From: Piper betle
Taxonomy: Eukaryota; Streptophyta; Magnoliopsida; Piperales; Piperaceae
DNA length: 64,000 nt
Assembly (NCBI GenBank): GCA_033002965.1
Contig: JAURVB010008779.1
Span: forward strand, 28,409 to 92,408
Direction: 5' to 3'
Shown: positions 33,565 through 45,706 of the stretch, piece by piece
How positions within the stretch are numbered: position 1 is the first letter of the stretch
How the letters are laid out: every line of letters begins with the position of its first letter
Notes under the pieces: model-generated
Seen by the model: the letters and a program-made list of their open reading frames with translations, nothing else
Told to the model about the DNA's origin: nothing
The model's database searches: none
Made by a program: the position numbers and the translations under genes

Positions 33565-36500
33565 ATGGAGACTCTTTCATTGTCATCAAAACAGAACCGT
33601 AAACACAAACAATTATCTCATGGGAGCTATAAAGACTTGTTTGCAGTTTCCCGAGAGGGCACTGTTGTTGAGGTTGATTCTGCTATCCAACAAGTAAAGA
33701 AAAATGGGGGAAACATAAACACAAAAAATGTGTTTGGGCTTACACCACTTCACATTGGAATCTGGAGGAATCATGTGGCAATAGTGAAGAGACTGTGGGG
33801 CTTACACCACTTAACATTGTAAGGTGTGTCAGTTAAATAATATGCTTTGAAGTTTTGTTTCTTCTGCCAGTGTTGTTGTTGTTGTTGTTTTTAAAAAAAA
33901 AAATTCTGTCACTTCTTTTCTGTGCAGTTGATGATCAATAATTAAGCTATAAACCAAAATTTCTTCTTGGTCAGGATGGAGAGTCTGGTTGGAGTAGTGT
34001 GCACAGAGCCCTTCATTTTGGGCATCTTGCTGTGGCATCGGTCTTACTTCAGGCTGGTGCGTCCCTGATGTTGGAAAACTTTAAAGATCGTACACCAGTA
34101 GATCTCCTCTCTGGGCCTATAAAGCAAATTACAGGGAATTTTCATATTTCAGGTAAACTAGGATCATCTCCTATTCTCTATTTTTCGTCGGAGCTTAGAC
34201 ATTGATTCTGCCCCCGCCCCTTCTTTTTCACAGTTGCAACAGAAGTTTTTTGCTGGGGTAGTGGTACAAATTATCAACTTGGGACTGGAAATGCACGCAT
34301 CCAGAAACTACTGGGCAAAGTGGATGCTCTGCAAGGAATATTTACAAAGATTGTGGCTGCTGCTAAATTTCATAGTGTGGCAGTTGGATCTAGTGGGGAT
34401 TTGGCAGAGGCGGTCGCCTTGGGCATCCAGATTTTGATATTCACAGGCGTTTTTAGATGATTTTCGTAAGTTGAATATGATAAATTTAACTTGGTAACGT
34501 TTTAGTATAGTCGTGTCATTTAAATGCAAGACCCATACATCTGTAATTTTCTTTTATATGCAGCGGCCAAGCTGCAGTGATCACTCCCAGGAAGGTTACA
34601 GTTGGTTTAGGATCACGAAGTGTAAAAGCTATTGCTGCTGCAAAACATCATACTATTGTTGCTTCAGATGGTGGGGAAGTGTTTACTTGCGGATCAAATA
34701 GAGGTAATAACCATTATCAGTGTCTTTTGTCTCTGTTACTTGCATCTTTGGATGCTTTTATAATTAATAATTGAGTTGGGTTATGGGTCTTAATTTCTTC
34801 TCTAAAATTGGAATTTTGTCTGCAGTGGGGCAGCTTGGTTATACATCTGTTGATACTCAACCAACTCCACGGCGTGTGAGTTCTCTTAAGACAAAGATGA
34901 TTGCTGTTGCTGCAGCAAATAAACATAGTGCTGCTGTTTCCGCATTAGTTGAAGTATTTACAAGGGGTTGCAATGAAGCGGGTCAGCTTGGCTACGGAAC
35001 CTCCAATTCAGCCTCGAATTATACTCCCAGGCTGGTTGAATATTTAAAAGGAAAGGTTTTTCATGAAGTTTCAACATCAAAGTACCACACTATTGTACTG
35101 AGTTCTGATAGTGAGGTAATTTATAGGTGAAGATGATTTTGAATGCCAAAACTTGTCTCCATTGGATAGAAATTCATATATATAGAAATGTGGTCTGCAT
35201 TTCCTGATGATTAATTTATCATTCAGGTGTATACTTGGGGACACTGACTTGTTACCCCTAGGCGTATTACTATTGTGAGAAATGTTAGAAAAGGTGGCCC
35301 CACGCCATTGAAATTTCATCGTAAAGAACATCTTTGCGTGACATCTGTAACAGCTGGAATGATTCATAGTTTGGCTTTAACTGAGGATGGATCTCTATTC
35401 TATTGAATTTCTTTTGATCCTGAGCTTAGGTCATACCAGGTTCGTTTTTATGTAGCTATGTCTTGATTTTTGAATTGGGTTAGATGCAGAAATTGTACAC
35501 TCATTTTTTGTTCATAAGGACTTTTCTTGTAATTCAACTTTTTATGCTGATCGTTCAACAGCAATTTCAAAATATCTGTGGTGCTTTTTTCATATCCTTC
35601 TTGTTATTTGTATTAAGTTTGTGCAACATATTTTTTTATTGTAGCTGCACTCTTTAAGTGGAAAGAATCTTGTCAGTGTCTCAGCTGTATATACTGGTCT
35701 GCAGCTGTTACGTCAGCCGGAGATGTTTATATGTGGGGATGGAAAAAATACAAGGATGAAACACCTGTTCCAACTCATTTGCGTGGTGTTAAAAGAGTTT
35801 CCTCTGTGTGTGTTGGTGAGACACATTCGCTAGTCATATCTGGACTCCATCACCCTACTTTTGGCAGAAGGCAGCTGATGATCCACAGAAATCAAAGGTG
35901 GAGAGTTCTGATGGTTTTGATGAGTTAGGAGAAGATTTCATGATTGATGAAGAGAGCAAAACTGGCATCTCTGCAGAAGGGCTTAGTCAATGCAAGAGGT
36001 CTGTACCAACTTTAAAAAGCCTTTGCAAGGGAGTGGCAGCAGAGTCGTTGGTGGAGCCAAGAAATGCTTTACAGATGCTTGAGATTGCTGATTCCTTGGG
36101 AGCATTTGATTTGATGTGGCCTTGTGAGATGATGATTGAAACTTGAGACAACTTTCTTGTTTGTACAGTGGGTTTTGAATCAGTGTTTTTGTGAGAATGT
36201 TTCTGAAATTGTTGCTTGCAGGATATAATTTTTCGCAATCTTGACTTCATTTTTACGCTTTCAACCCAAGCTGTTGCAAGTGCAGCACTTGTAGTTTTGG
36301 CAAATTTAGAGAAATCTCTTGATTTGAGGTTTTCAGAGTCATGGAGTTCATGGCGTCTTCCTACTCCAACTGCCACTTTTCCTGTTGTAAACGCTTTAGA
36401 ATAAGAAATAGTATTGGTAAGTGCATGGCGAGAAATTTCGCTGAGGAAAAACAGGGTGGTTTTTTGCAGAATAATAGTTCGATAGATCAGTCAAATGTGA

Positions 36501-38438
36501 AACAAGTTAGAGCTTTGCGGGAAAAAACTTCAGCAGATAGAGAAAGGCCAAGCGGCTGAGTGGTAAACCTCTCGATAGTCAACAAGAGCAAAACTTCTTT
36601 TGAAAGAAAACATTCAAAATGCACTTGCTGATTTCGGCTTCCTTGTTGAGAGAGAAATTTTGACTGAGGAGAAAGAGAATAATAAAAAGGTGGATACATC
36701 AAGAAAGCATAGGAGAAAGGTCAAGCAGAGGAATACACAGGTTGGAAACTATCCTTCAGATCTAGAGACCTCAACAGTGATCAGCTCAATAAAAGGATTT
36801 CCGGATATTTCTTTTTCAAGTATTAAAGGGAAGGTTAGTTTAGTGACAAAATCTTTCAGTCCTAATCTACTAAAGGGAAGGTTATAAATTGTTGCCATAT
36901 TCAGAACTTCCATTTACCCTTGGAAATTTTTATTACATTGAATTTTTTGCTTTCAGGAATATAAAAAATTATTTTTATCCCGAGTTGCTAAAACCTTAAT
37001 GAACTGCTATATTATTGTGTGGTCTCTATTTTTCAGGAGATATGGTTGTTGTGGGAAATGGCAAAAATCAGGATAGTGCTAAATGTTTTTTTGAGGATAC
37101 AACTGGCAACATGGTCTATCCAACTGACAAGAAATTAGATTCTTCGTCTTCCAAGAAAAAGAATTGAAAAGGCGGATTTTCTATGTTCTTAAGCGGTGCT
37201 CTTGATGTTAAGCCGCTAGAACTTGTCCTCCAACACCTAAATATGAAGGGCCGGCTTGGGGTGGGGCTAAAATTTCGAAGTTGTTCGTGACATTCAGAGT
37301 GAGCAGGGTAAAGTAATAGCATGTTAGACAAGCAAAAGTACTTTAAACAGGACTAATAATCTAACAAGTCCCTTAATTGAAACTGGGAGGAGCGGACCAA
37401 TTTGCTTGGGTTCTTTCTTAAAGGGGCCATTTTCAAGCCTTATAGTTGTAACACATCCTCAACCGTCACCTGCATTTGATGCAGAGAAAAGCACCCCTCC
37501 TTGGGCTGCACACAGGACTTCTCCTGGCTTAGCTCGACCATCCTTGAGGAATATACAGATGCAGCAGGTATATTTATTCACCATACGACTTGATATTTTA
37601 AACTTGGTATAAAAATTAAATAAGTTTTTTTTATTTACATGGTCCGACTTGTTTATTCTTTGGCTTTTAGGAGTTTTTAACTTCGTTTTTTATACATCTT
37701 TCATAAGTTAGAATGCCAGGATTCTTGTTTGATTTCTATTTTCTACAACAGTCATATTTGTAGGAGGTGTCTCAAAAGTTTGAATTAGTTGAGATTTGAG
37801 CATGAGCATTGTGGTTTAAATTTTTGGAAACGTTTATAATAATTAAACGATGTGTATGTGTTTGTTAAATCTGTAATATGGGTTGGTTTTGTAGACATAT
37901 TGACCAATGTCAGTTCAATTCTACTTAGGTTTATAACTAACTACTTATCGTGTCTATGTCAAGTGGTATGATTACAATGTCTGCCCGAGCTTTTATTTTG
38001 GGGAAGAGTTGAATTTTAGCCGAGATTAATTTGTCAGAATGATAGAATAATTTCCTATCTAAATGTATTTTGTTATATGTAGAATTATTTCTTATTCCTC
38101 CCTTAGTCATGTTTATTCTATTTTTTTTCTGTATGCTTTAATGATGAAGCCTCATGCAATTTTGACAGTCCCCACCCTGAGCTATTTGTTTTTACCTATG
38201 TGCACATGGAAAATTGTGATTTCATATGGATTTGTCCGATTTTGTTAACATAATTTTACAGGAAAAACCTCATCAAAGCCTGTCCAACAGCCCTGGCCAC
38301 GGATCTCCATCGGACACTGGTTGTATGAGCGATGGTTTAAACCTGAAATTGACACACCTTCATCCATTCATCGATTCAGATCGAGGAAAAAGCAATGAAG
38401 GATCTCAAAGGCTATTACAGCAGTGTAAAGAAAGTTAA
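33565..38438 (+). pseudogene. Unprocessed pseudogene of an ankyrin-repeat / RCC1-repeat protein
   Basis: Ten exon-like blocks keep splice sites: 33565-33796, 33975-34152, 34234-34446, 34564-34703, 34826-35115, 35227-35439, 35645-36128, 36222-36833, 37037-37567 and 38262-38438. They encode in order a start (METLSLSSK), two ankyrin-type segments (FGLTPLHIGIWRNH; HRALHFGHLAVASVLL), RCC1 repeats (EVFCWGSGTNYQLG; GQLGYTSVDTQPTPRR; GQLGYGTSNSASNYTPR), a C-terminal helical block (LKSLCKGVAAESLVEPRNA), a KKKN-KGGFSMFLSGAL block and SRPSL-like ends. Breaks: exon 1 ends in a local duplication, exon 3 has a deletion and shift, exon 6 has two TGA stops (GH-stop-LVTPRR and FY-stop), exon 7 loses frame and its donor reads AT, exon 9 has a TGA stop and exon 10 is shifted. 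The intact plant homologue is about 1,080 residues. Introns are retained, so this is not a retrocopy. Confidence 0.9.
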
Positions 38439-40250
38439 AACCCAACAATTAACACTCTCAACTGAAGTAGCTTTGTAGGAATAACAAAGTATGTAAATTC
38501 ATCAAATTGTACAGATATCTTGTATAATTTTTTCATGCCTTGGTAATTTTGGTTTGTCTTTACCCGTTGCTTGTTTTCTTGAATGCAAATCATCTTTGGG
38601 GATGTTCTTGGATGGTTTATTCATTATTGACTTGTCTTTATCACCTGAAAAAGAATGCCTTTATTCTTGGTCTTGCAATAGTGTATTCTACACTGGTATT
38701 TATCATGGTTTCAAGTCATCAAAGTGCTCCATGATAATTATTATTAGAAAATGCTCGTGGTTGTACATTATTCCAGCCAAATACAGAGATATCTTGCAAT
38801 TGTAGATGCCAACCAAAAGTAGAACGTGTCTTGGCTGGGTGTGAGTTATCTTTTTCTTTTGGCTTGAACTTTATAGCAAATTTTTTTTTCAAAAGCATAA
38901 CTTTATAGCAATTGGGTCCAACTGCAAATGAGACTATGCTCATCAAAGTAAAGACGTGGAAGGAGGAAGAGATTGGTGAGTGATTGATTGATTGGTCATT
39001 GCAATTGAAATCCAGATTGGTCCCATACGATTTGCTCTTATTGTTTGTGCCCCAGAAAGATGAGGGCCGATAACTGGGAGGCCAAAAGTTAAAGGGCCAA
39101 CCCAACCTCTTGTTTGGATGTATGTGCATGCAGAGTGATGTGATTTGGGAAGAAAACCATGAAAAAAACTCTGGGAATAGTCTCTCATTCAATGAGACTA
39201 TTGTAGATGATGTGATCATGTTCATATAATATAATGACTTTGATTTACGTACCCATGTAGAAGAACAGAGTAATCCGGACATATGTTAACTGTTTATGTC
39301 AATCTTTCTGATGTTATATACACGTGCCGTGTACAATATCAGAATCAGATCCTTCAAATTCTGGGTCTATTGATCTTTGTACATCTTTCCTGTTCCTAGG
39401 TAGTTTACGATTTATCAGACACTGTTCTTCGTTTACTTCATTCTTGTCTTCTTTCCTGTGTATACAGCTAGTGTACAGGTTTGTGATCCTGTAGAAAAAA
39501 TTGTATCTTTGCATGGCAATTGCAGGCAAAAGAATTAGCCAAACTTCTTTGGGAGAAATAAAGTAATGTGGTAGGCAGTTCTTTTGTCTTTTTCTTCTCT
39601 CTCTCATCTTATGTTCCATAATTTTGATCTAGGCTTATATAGAATTAGTTCATGTCAGAAGTAGGCTAATGCCTTCTTTAACTCGGTCCAATCTCTTACC
39701 AGTCTCCTTGTATTTGGTTTCCCATCAACTTTTAGAGTATTATGCTTCCATGTCCAGACAGACAGGCTTCCCATTCTCCCAGGCAAAACCATCAGATTCA
39801 ATTGTTACCTTTTTATTTTTATTTTTTCCAACACACTGAACAGCTTATAATTTTAATCGAATACAAAAATATATATTTTAAGCATAATTTTTAAAATTTG
39901 ATTCGACCCAATTAAATAAAAATACCTCTCTTCGGCCGGTATAGTAACTTATATAATATTTAAAACTTTATAGAGAGTACTTATAACCAGGTAATCATGT
40001 GTCTTCATACTGGGCGGTTACTTTTTTCTTCCCATTCAAGCGTCACAAGGAAATCTTCCTAGTTGTTTGTTAGCTTTTCCTTTTCTCAAATATTTTAGCT
40101 TTCCCAGCAGACACACTTTCACAGTCATTTGACCCCATGTTAGACTTTCTTCAATCTCCCATAACAATAATGCTTCCCACTTTACACAAGAGGACAAGAA
40201 CTCCCCATAAACCAACCTGCTCACCTTATTATCTTAACACTTCGATGACC
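38439..40250. other. Intergenic, no gene seen
   Basis: Contains the trailing sequence of the pseudogene and the far promoter of the MIR166 locus. A 187-codon open frame on the minus strand (38719-39282) has no recognisable domain or gene-like context and is not called. Confidence 0.5.
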
Positions 40251-40258
40251 TATATATT
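40251..40258 (+). promoter_or_regulatory. TATA box of the MIR166 transcript
   Basis: TATATATT, preceded by GATGACC, lies about 195 bases before the hairpin. Plant MIR genes are transcribed by RNA polymerase II from TATA promoters, so a start near 40280-40290 is expected. The position is plausible but untested. Confidence 0.45.
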
Positions 40259-40444
40259 TCATGTGCTTTCCCAAGTTGTATTGTCCCTTTCCCTTCCTTC
40301 TCCACACCTAATCTCTTCAACATATTCAAGCCTTCATCATTTCTGGGCATTCTTCTACTCAAGTCATTTGCTCCTGCCTTGATTGTTGTATCATGAAGGT
40401 GATCATAGAGAAAGAGAGATGAACCGCAGAGGTGAAGATGTCAG

Positions 40445-40601
40445 AGAAAGTGGGTGTCTGGAATGAAGTTTGATCCAAGATCTACCTAACAAGATTGTTT
40501 GATCCTATTATTGGTGCATATAAGATGTTAAGATCAATGTTTACTCTTTGCCAAGGCAGGAAGATCTCGGACCAGGCTTCATTCCTCACACTTGACTTTC
40601 T
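40445..40601 (+). ncRNA. MIR166: MIR166 precursor hairpin
   Basis: The 3' arm at 40567-40587 carries the miR166 sequence, TCGGACCAGGCTTCATTCC followed by TC. This differs from the most common form only by T for C at position 20. The 5' arm at 40460-40480 reads GGAATGAAGTTTGATCCAAG, which pairs with it almost end to end using G:U wobbles and few mismatches. Pairing continues outward (AGAAAGTGGGTGT with ACACTTGACTTTCT) and inward (AGATCT with AGATCT), giving a stem-loop of about 157 nt. In plants miR166 directs cleavage of class III HD-ZIP mRNAs (PHB, PHV, REV, ATHB8, ATHB15 types), setting leaf polarity and vascular and meristem patterning. The mature strand on the 3' arm is normal for this family. 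The locus number cannot be assigned. Confidence 0.93.
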
Positions 40602-40685
40602 ATATCCATATGTGACCAATCCTCATCAGGTATGATGTATTAAGTAGGCATGCTATATAACTTTTAAATACTATATATAACAGAC

Positions 40686-40721
<36 letters not shown>
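40686..40721. repeat. (AT)n microsatellite followed by (GTAT)n
   Basis: About 36 bases of alternating A and T are followed by four GTAT units. They sit some 90 bases downstream of the MIR166 stem, probably within or just past its primary transcript. Confidence 0.95.
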
Positions 40722-40732
<11 letters not shown>

Positions 40733-43200
40733 GTTTATGTATATGTATTATATTTGGCATTTGGTAATTTTTTCACTATCGGAGTTGTTGGTGGAATTTA
40801 TAAAGTGTAGGGTAAAGCTTGATTTCTCAATATTATAGTTCCACGGTGGAGCAGTGGAGGTAGAGGTGCTACTATTATTATCTTCCATCTTATTTGTTAA
40901 CCAGAGTCTACACATGTTTTTTCAGCTTTTTAATTTCTGATGACCAGATACTAACATTTTTCTCCGAACAACATAATTTTTTTGAAGTTTTGTCATTATC
41001 ATTAGGGAATAGCGTAAACATTGAGTTAAGTGTTGATCACGATTGGAATATGAGACGAGTGATTGGTAAGAAAACGTTTATGCTATTTTCAAACCATTAG
41101 AGCCGCAACAAATGCAATATATCTAAAAACAATACAAGAGAAAAGAAAATATTAATGACGATAAAATTCGACCAAGAAAATTCGAATGAAATTGTTGTGA
41201 CCATGCTTTTTTTAAAAAATTTAATGATTGAGTGATAAATTATTAGTTGATATTGCCTGCTTTAAAACTTTACAAAAATTGTTCTTTATTAATATAAAAA
41301 GTTTTTTTAAACACAAATGATTTCTTTTAAATACATAATATTTAACCAGATACCTCTTTATTAATATAAATTTTGTTTGACTTTAAAGATAGACCAAAAT
41401 AAAATTTTTATTTAATAATAATAAAATAGGGTATACTAATCTAATAATATCTTAGGTGCAGATTTTAATTAGTTAGATCTCATATTTTTAATCAGTCACT
41501 ACTAAGTTCCTCTTTTTTATTAATAAGACCATATTACGTGCATTATTTTAATATCATTTTATGCTTTTTTCCCTTTTTTTCTCTCTTTAACTAACAAATA
41601 AAAGAAATTAATAGAAAATAATTTTTTTCTTTTATTTTCATATCCACTTTCTCATGACACTTACTTTTAATAATTTAGCTTAGACTAATAAATTAAATCT
41701 TTCCATAATAAGTATTGGATGTAAGAATAAATTTAAGAATATCAAATTCTCAACAACCAAAGAGGCATGAGCAGAATTGAATTATCATCTTTTATTTTTC
41801 TAGGGGTGCAACCAAGTTTTGGGATTTAACAAAAAAATCTATAAACTCCATGTTGTGTATTTTGACAAAATAAATCAAATGATAAAATTTAACACTGGGC
41901 GCACCCCGTAGAGAAAAAATATTTCATGTATAAGATAGGACGCAGTTGAAATGAAAAGTTTACAAATAAATGTTACGGGGAATATTGCAAGGTCACTAAG
42001 GGGAGATAAAAAAATGAAATAAGGAAATTCATTGTTCACTAATAAATCACGAGAAAATAACTCTTCATTAGTGTATACTCGATTGCTTAGAAATAGACTC
42101 CTTCACTATGTTTCAAAAGTGTAAATTTGGCTGCTCAAGAGACTGTCGTTAATTCGTTAAGATCGATAGATTTTACTTCCATGGCAAAAATTTTGTCGAT
42201 GACAATAAGGAAACTTTTAACCCTTTGGAACCATTTGCACAATCTCTTAGTTTTTTATGCAATCAATTTTGAACAAGTGCGTACGTAGTCCCGTACTGCA
42301 TGCATGGCAACCGGCAAGTGATATAAATGCAAATGTGTTCGATGCTCCAAGCTCATAATTGACTATGACTTTCATTAACTTTCCTGATTGTTATCAACGG
42401 CGCCGAGCGCCTGTCAGATGCCGCCGGCCATCCCCGGGTAAAGATTTTCAAACCCTAAACAAGAAAAAACAGTTTTACTGGCCCCCCCCAAAAAAAAAAA
42501 AAGAAAAATATAATTTTACGTTCAATATTTATCAATGTGGCCATCATGGGCTTAAAAATAATGGGCCGGTGTTTTTACAGACTTTGGTTGGGCCTAGTCA
42601 TTGCGAATCTGTGATTGGAGATAAGAATTTATCAATTAATCCATATTCAAGTTATAGTTTACATTTAACGGGGGTACGTAGAGGTCAAGTTTATTTCTGG
42701 TTCGTTATAGAAGTATAAAATACATATAATTTTTTAAATAGTCAACTCTATTAAAAACAATATTATTCAATTTAATGAAATTTAATAATTATTTATTACA
42801 TTCAATGTTTAAATTAAGCGTGATTTAAGAACACACAAAAACATATTTAGGCGTGATTAATTATTTTATAATGGTCTCTCAAGTACCGAAAAATATCTTC
42901 TTTTTTCTTATTCTTTGAGTTCAGAAATGAGAAAATTTTATTTTGCACATGAAAGACACTTAAAAGTAACATAATTATTTTAAATAAAAAGTACATTGAA
43001 AATTAATTTACTAATTTTATTAGTTTTATATTTTAATATTTTGGTAAAGTGGGTCAGCTGTCAGCTTAAGATTGTTATATACTTTATATTTCTTTCGTGC
43101 TAGCCAAACAGATTGAAGGTTATTTTTCAATAAAAAAAATACTCAGATGATCGCATAATGAACACATTACATTTTCTAAGTCTAATGATCTCATGCATGG
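40722..43200. other. Intergenic, AT-rich, no gene seen
   Basis: Long AT-rich tract with poly(T) and poly(A) runs. A short GC-rich island at 42395-42440 and a C8/A13 run at 42483-42503 stand out. The 119-codon open frame at 42359-42718 spans them and has no recognisable domain. Confidence 0.5.
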
Positions 43201-43900
43201 ATCGGGCTATTAGACTTACTCTTACGAGTTTATTTGTGCACATAAACTTTTAGAAAAATACCCTTTTATCACCGAAATAGTTCAGGTTGTCACGGAAATA
43301 AATTGGTGACAAAAAGTTATTTGTCATAGAAATTGTCGATGAGAGAAGACTTTATATCTAATTAAGTTCGGTGACAAAATGGTAATAAAATATTATTGAA
43401 ATATTAAGGCAACAAAATTCGGCAATAAATTGTCTCCAAATTTTGATAACAAAACAGTGATGGATTGTCATCAAAAATTGGTGGCATAGATCAGTAGTTA
43501 ATATCTATCCCTAAAATTCGATAACAAAGAGGTGATTATTTTTTTCAAAAAATAAAAAATATATATGGTAGCACGCGTCACCATGGCTGGGCACGATGGC
43601 AACGAGAATAGTGGTGCACGACAGTGGGGGATGTGGCAGATTGAGGTGGTCCCGCGGCCGCCTTGGGGCAGTGGATCGGGGATGAGCAAAAGCGTGGTGG
43701 ACTCGCCGCAGCATATCGGGGCGGTTGGGGGAGGAGGGTGGCATGGGGTGGCGCGGGAGAGGGGCATTGTGGCATTGACCGGACGGCGGTGCACAGTTGG
43801 GCTGACGGTGCAAGGAGTGTGACAAAACAATGGCAAATTTATTATAAAAAATTTTGATAACGAAAATTTGGTAAGAGAAGACCCATTTTTTACCTTGACC
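43200..43900. repeat. Transposon-like repeat rich in GTGACAAAAT words
   Basis: Variants of GGTGACAAAA, TTGTCACC and AATTCGGCAATAAATTGTC recur on both strands between about 43280 and 43540 and again near 43830-43880. They flank a GC-rich core (43570-43820). This arrangement resembles subterminal repeats of a plant DNA transposon. No ends or target duplication were found, and the open frames in the core look incidental. Confidence 0.4.
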
Positions 43901-45180
43901 TTAGAGATTTGAGATAGTTGTATTAAAAAGTTATAAAAAAACCTCCTAATCTTGATATTAATCAACTCTGTTAATTAATTTAATTTGTTAGCTTTGAATA
44001 TCATTTTCAAAATTAGCAAATGCTCATCAATTGATATCTTGGCTAGTTAACAGGAACGAGGACGTATTCCATTTCCAACAATGCAAACAAAATTCACATT
44101 AACTACTATTGGCGGTATGTATCTGTCGTCATGAGTCTTCGGATTTGGGCGGTCCTCCATGTTCGAGTAAGACAGAACAATATGCGTTGTATTTTGCTTT
44201 ATTGTCGTCGTATTCTTCTTGTTTTGATAATTTTATCTTTCATTTTAATCCACTATCCCTTGTGCATTTCTCTTCCTTCTGTTCATCTCTGATATATGTA
44301 CTCATCAATCATGCCAGCCTCTACAGCAGGTACCACAAGAAAATTAGTTATTTGTAGTAAAAAAAGAAGAAAAATTGAGTACCATATTGCTATTTTAGTT
44401 CAAACTAATATGAATTATTAAATTACATAAAATTATTTAGGTCATATTGCTATTTTACAGAAATAAACTATAGTCTTTTGGCAAAACTACTGGGTGTAAA
44501 AAGAAAATCGGAGTATTTTTGTTACTAAATTGTGAATTAACCATATAACCTTCTAACTATGGTGATGTGAGTGTATCAGCCGTAATTAAGATACGGGCTT
44601 AAGGTAGGAACGTTAGAGAGTTTGTAATTAAACTGATTCTAATTTAGTGGTTAAGGAGATTCGTCCGGAGAAGCAAATTTCAGAACGCATGACATATTGG
44701 CTAACACGCGTAGATTTTTCGAAAATTTAGGTTTATCTCTGTGCATTGGTCCAATTTTTTTTGTATAACTGTTATGTACGAGAGAATTGTGAGGAGTTAA
44801 AATAAAAATAATTTGGTAAAAGATTTTTGAAAAAATAGAGTTCGTAGGTATTTTTCAAGAAAAATAATTTATTGTAAGGTTTTACTGCCGGTATTGATCG
44901 GAAGCCCAACGAAAAGTTAGAGAATTACACGTAATTATAACCAATTTTTGAAATAACAAAAATGTCAAAAGGTATTTAATGTGTGGGTGATTTAGTTGAA
45001 CTAGATTGGGCTGCAATAAGGCCTGACAACAATTACTTATTTTTCAACATTTGAAAATATATCTACGAGTCCGTAGCTCCTTGCAAGTTGGACGATGAAG
45101 ATAATATTTTTTATTTTTTAAGAAAATAACTACATAATTTTAATAGATGGTTAAATGTATTTTTAACACATACACTTTAA
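43901..45180. other. Intergenic, no gene seen
   Basis: AT-rich, without recognisable coding sequence, tRNA or repeat ends. Confidence 0.5.
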
Positions 45181-45600
45181 CCAAATAAATTCCAACGGCT
45201 CGATAAAAAAGAAAAAACTTTGTGGTGTCGCCGTCGCCGGCCGACGCGACGCCACCACCCCCTGCCCCGCCCATCGCCGCCCTCGGCCGACAGGGTGGCG
45301 ACGTAACCCTCGCGGCAACGGGGCGGCGGATCTAGCCGCCCCGCCTCTTCCCCTGCCGGCCCGCCGCCGGGCGACAGCACCCCCACCTCGTCCCCGCCCG
45401 CCACCCCGCCGCGCGACGCCCCCGTCCTCCGTCCCTCGCCGCGCCGCGCCCGCCATGCAGCGCCCCCCACCCCCACCCGGCCATCACCGTGGCCGAGCAC
45501 CCTTCCCACCTCCTCCGTCGTCGCTGCTGCGGCGGCGCCAGTGGCCCCCTCTTTTTTGATCTTGGCCGTTAGATGCTAATCCAACGGCCAAGATCAAACT
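45181..45600. repeat. GC-rich block ending in a perfect inverted repeat
   Basis: 45200-45550 is more than 70 percent G and C by eye and dominated by CCGCC-type words; open frames through it are low-complexity. At 45555-45570 and 45583-45598 a perfect 16-bp inverted repeat (TTTGATCTTGGCCGTT and its complement) encloses a 12-base loop. It may be an outlying part of the same kind of element as 45707-47422. Confidence 0.5.
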
Positions 45601-45706
45601 CCAGCACAGCCAAGATGGTTGTGCTAGAGTACAGGAAAACTATTTCCTATATATATATATATATAAGTGAAAATATTTATGTGCTTCATCATAGCGGTAA
45701 CTTGCC

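Noticed and set aside
36546..36582. tRNA-like CCAAGCGGCTGAGTGGTAAA word
   Set aside because: No paired arms or anticodon loop could be built; it lies in exon-derived sequence of the ankyrin/RCC1 pseudogene.
38719..39282. 187-codon minus-strand frame
   Set aside because: No recognisable domain, no splice or promoter context, and a composition typical of intergenic DNA.
42359..42718. 119-codon frame crossing C8 and A13 runs
   Set aside because: Homopolymers and low complexity; no homologue recognised.
45163..45509. Gly/Arg-rich frames of about 100 codons
   Set aside because: Low-complexity translation of a GC-rich repeat block; both strands and several frames are open for the same reason.
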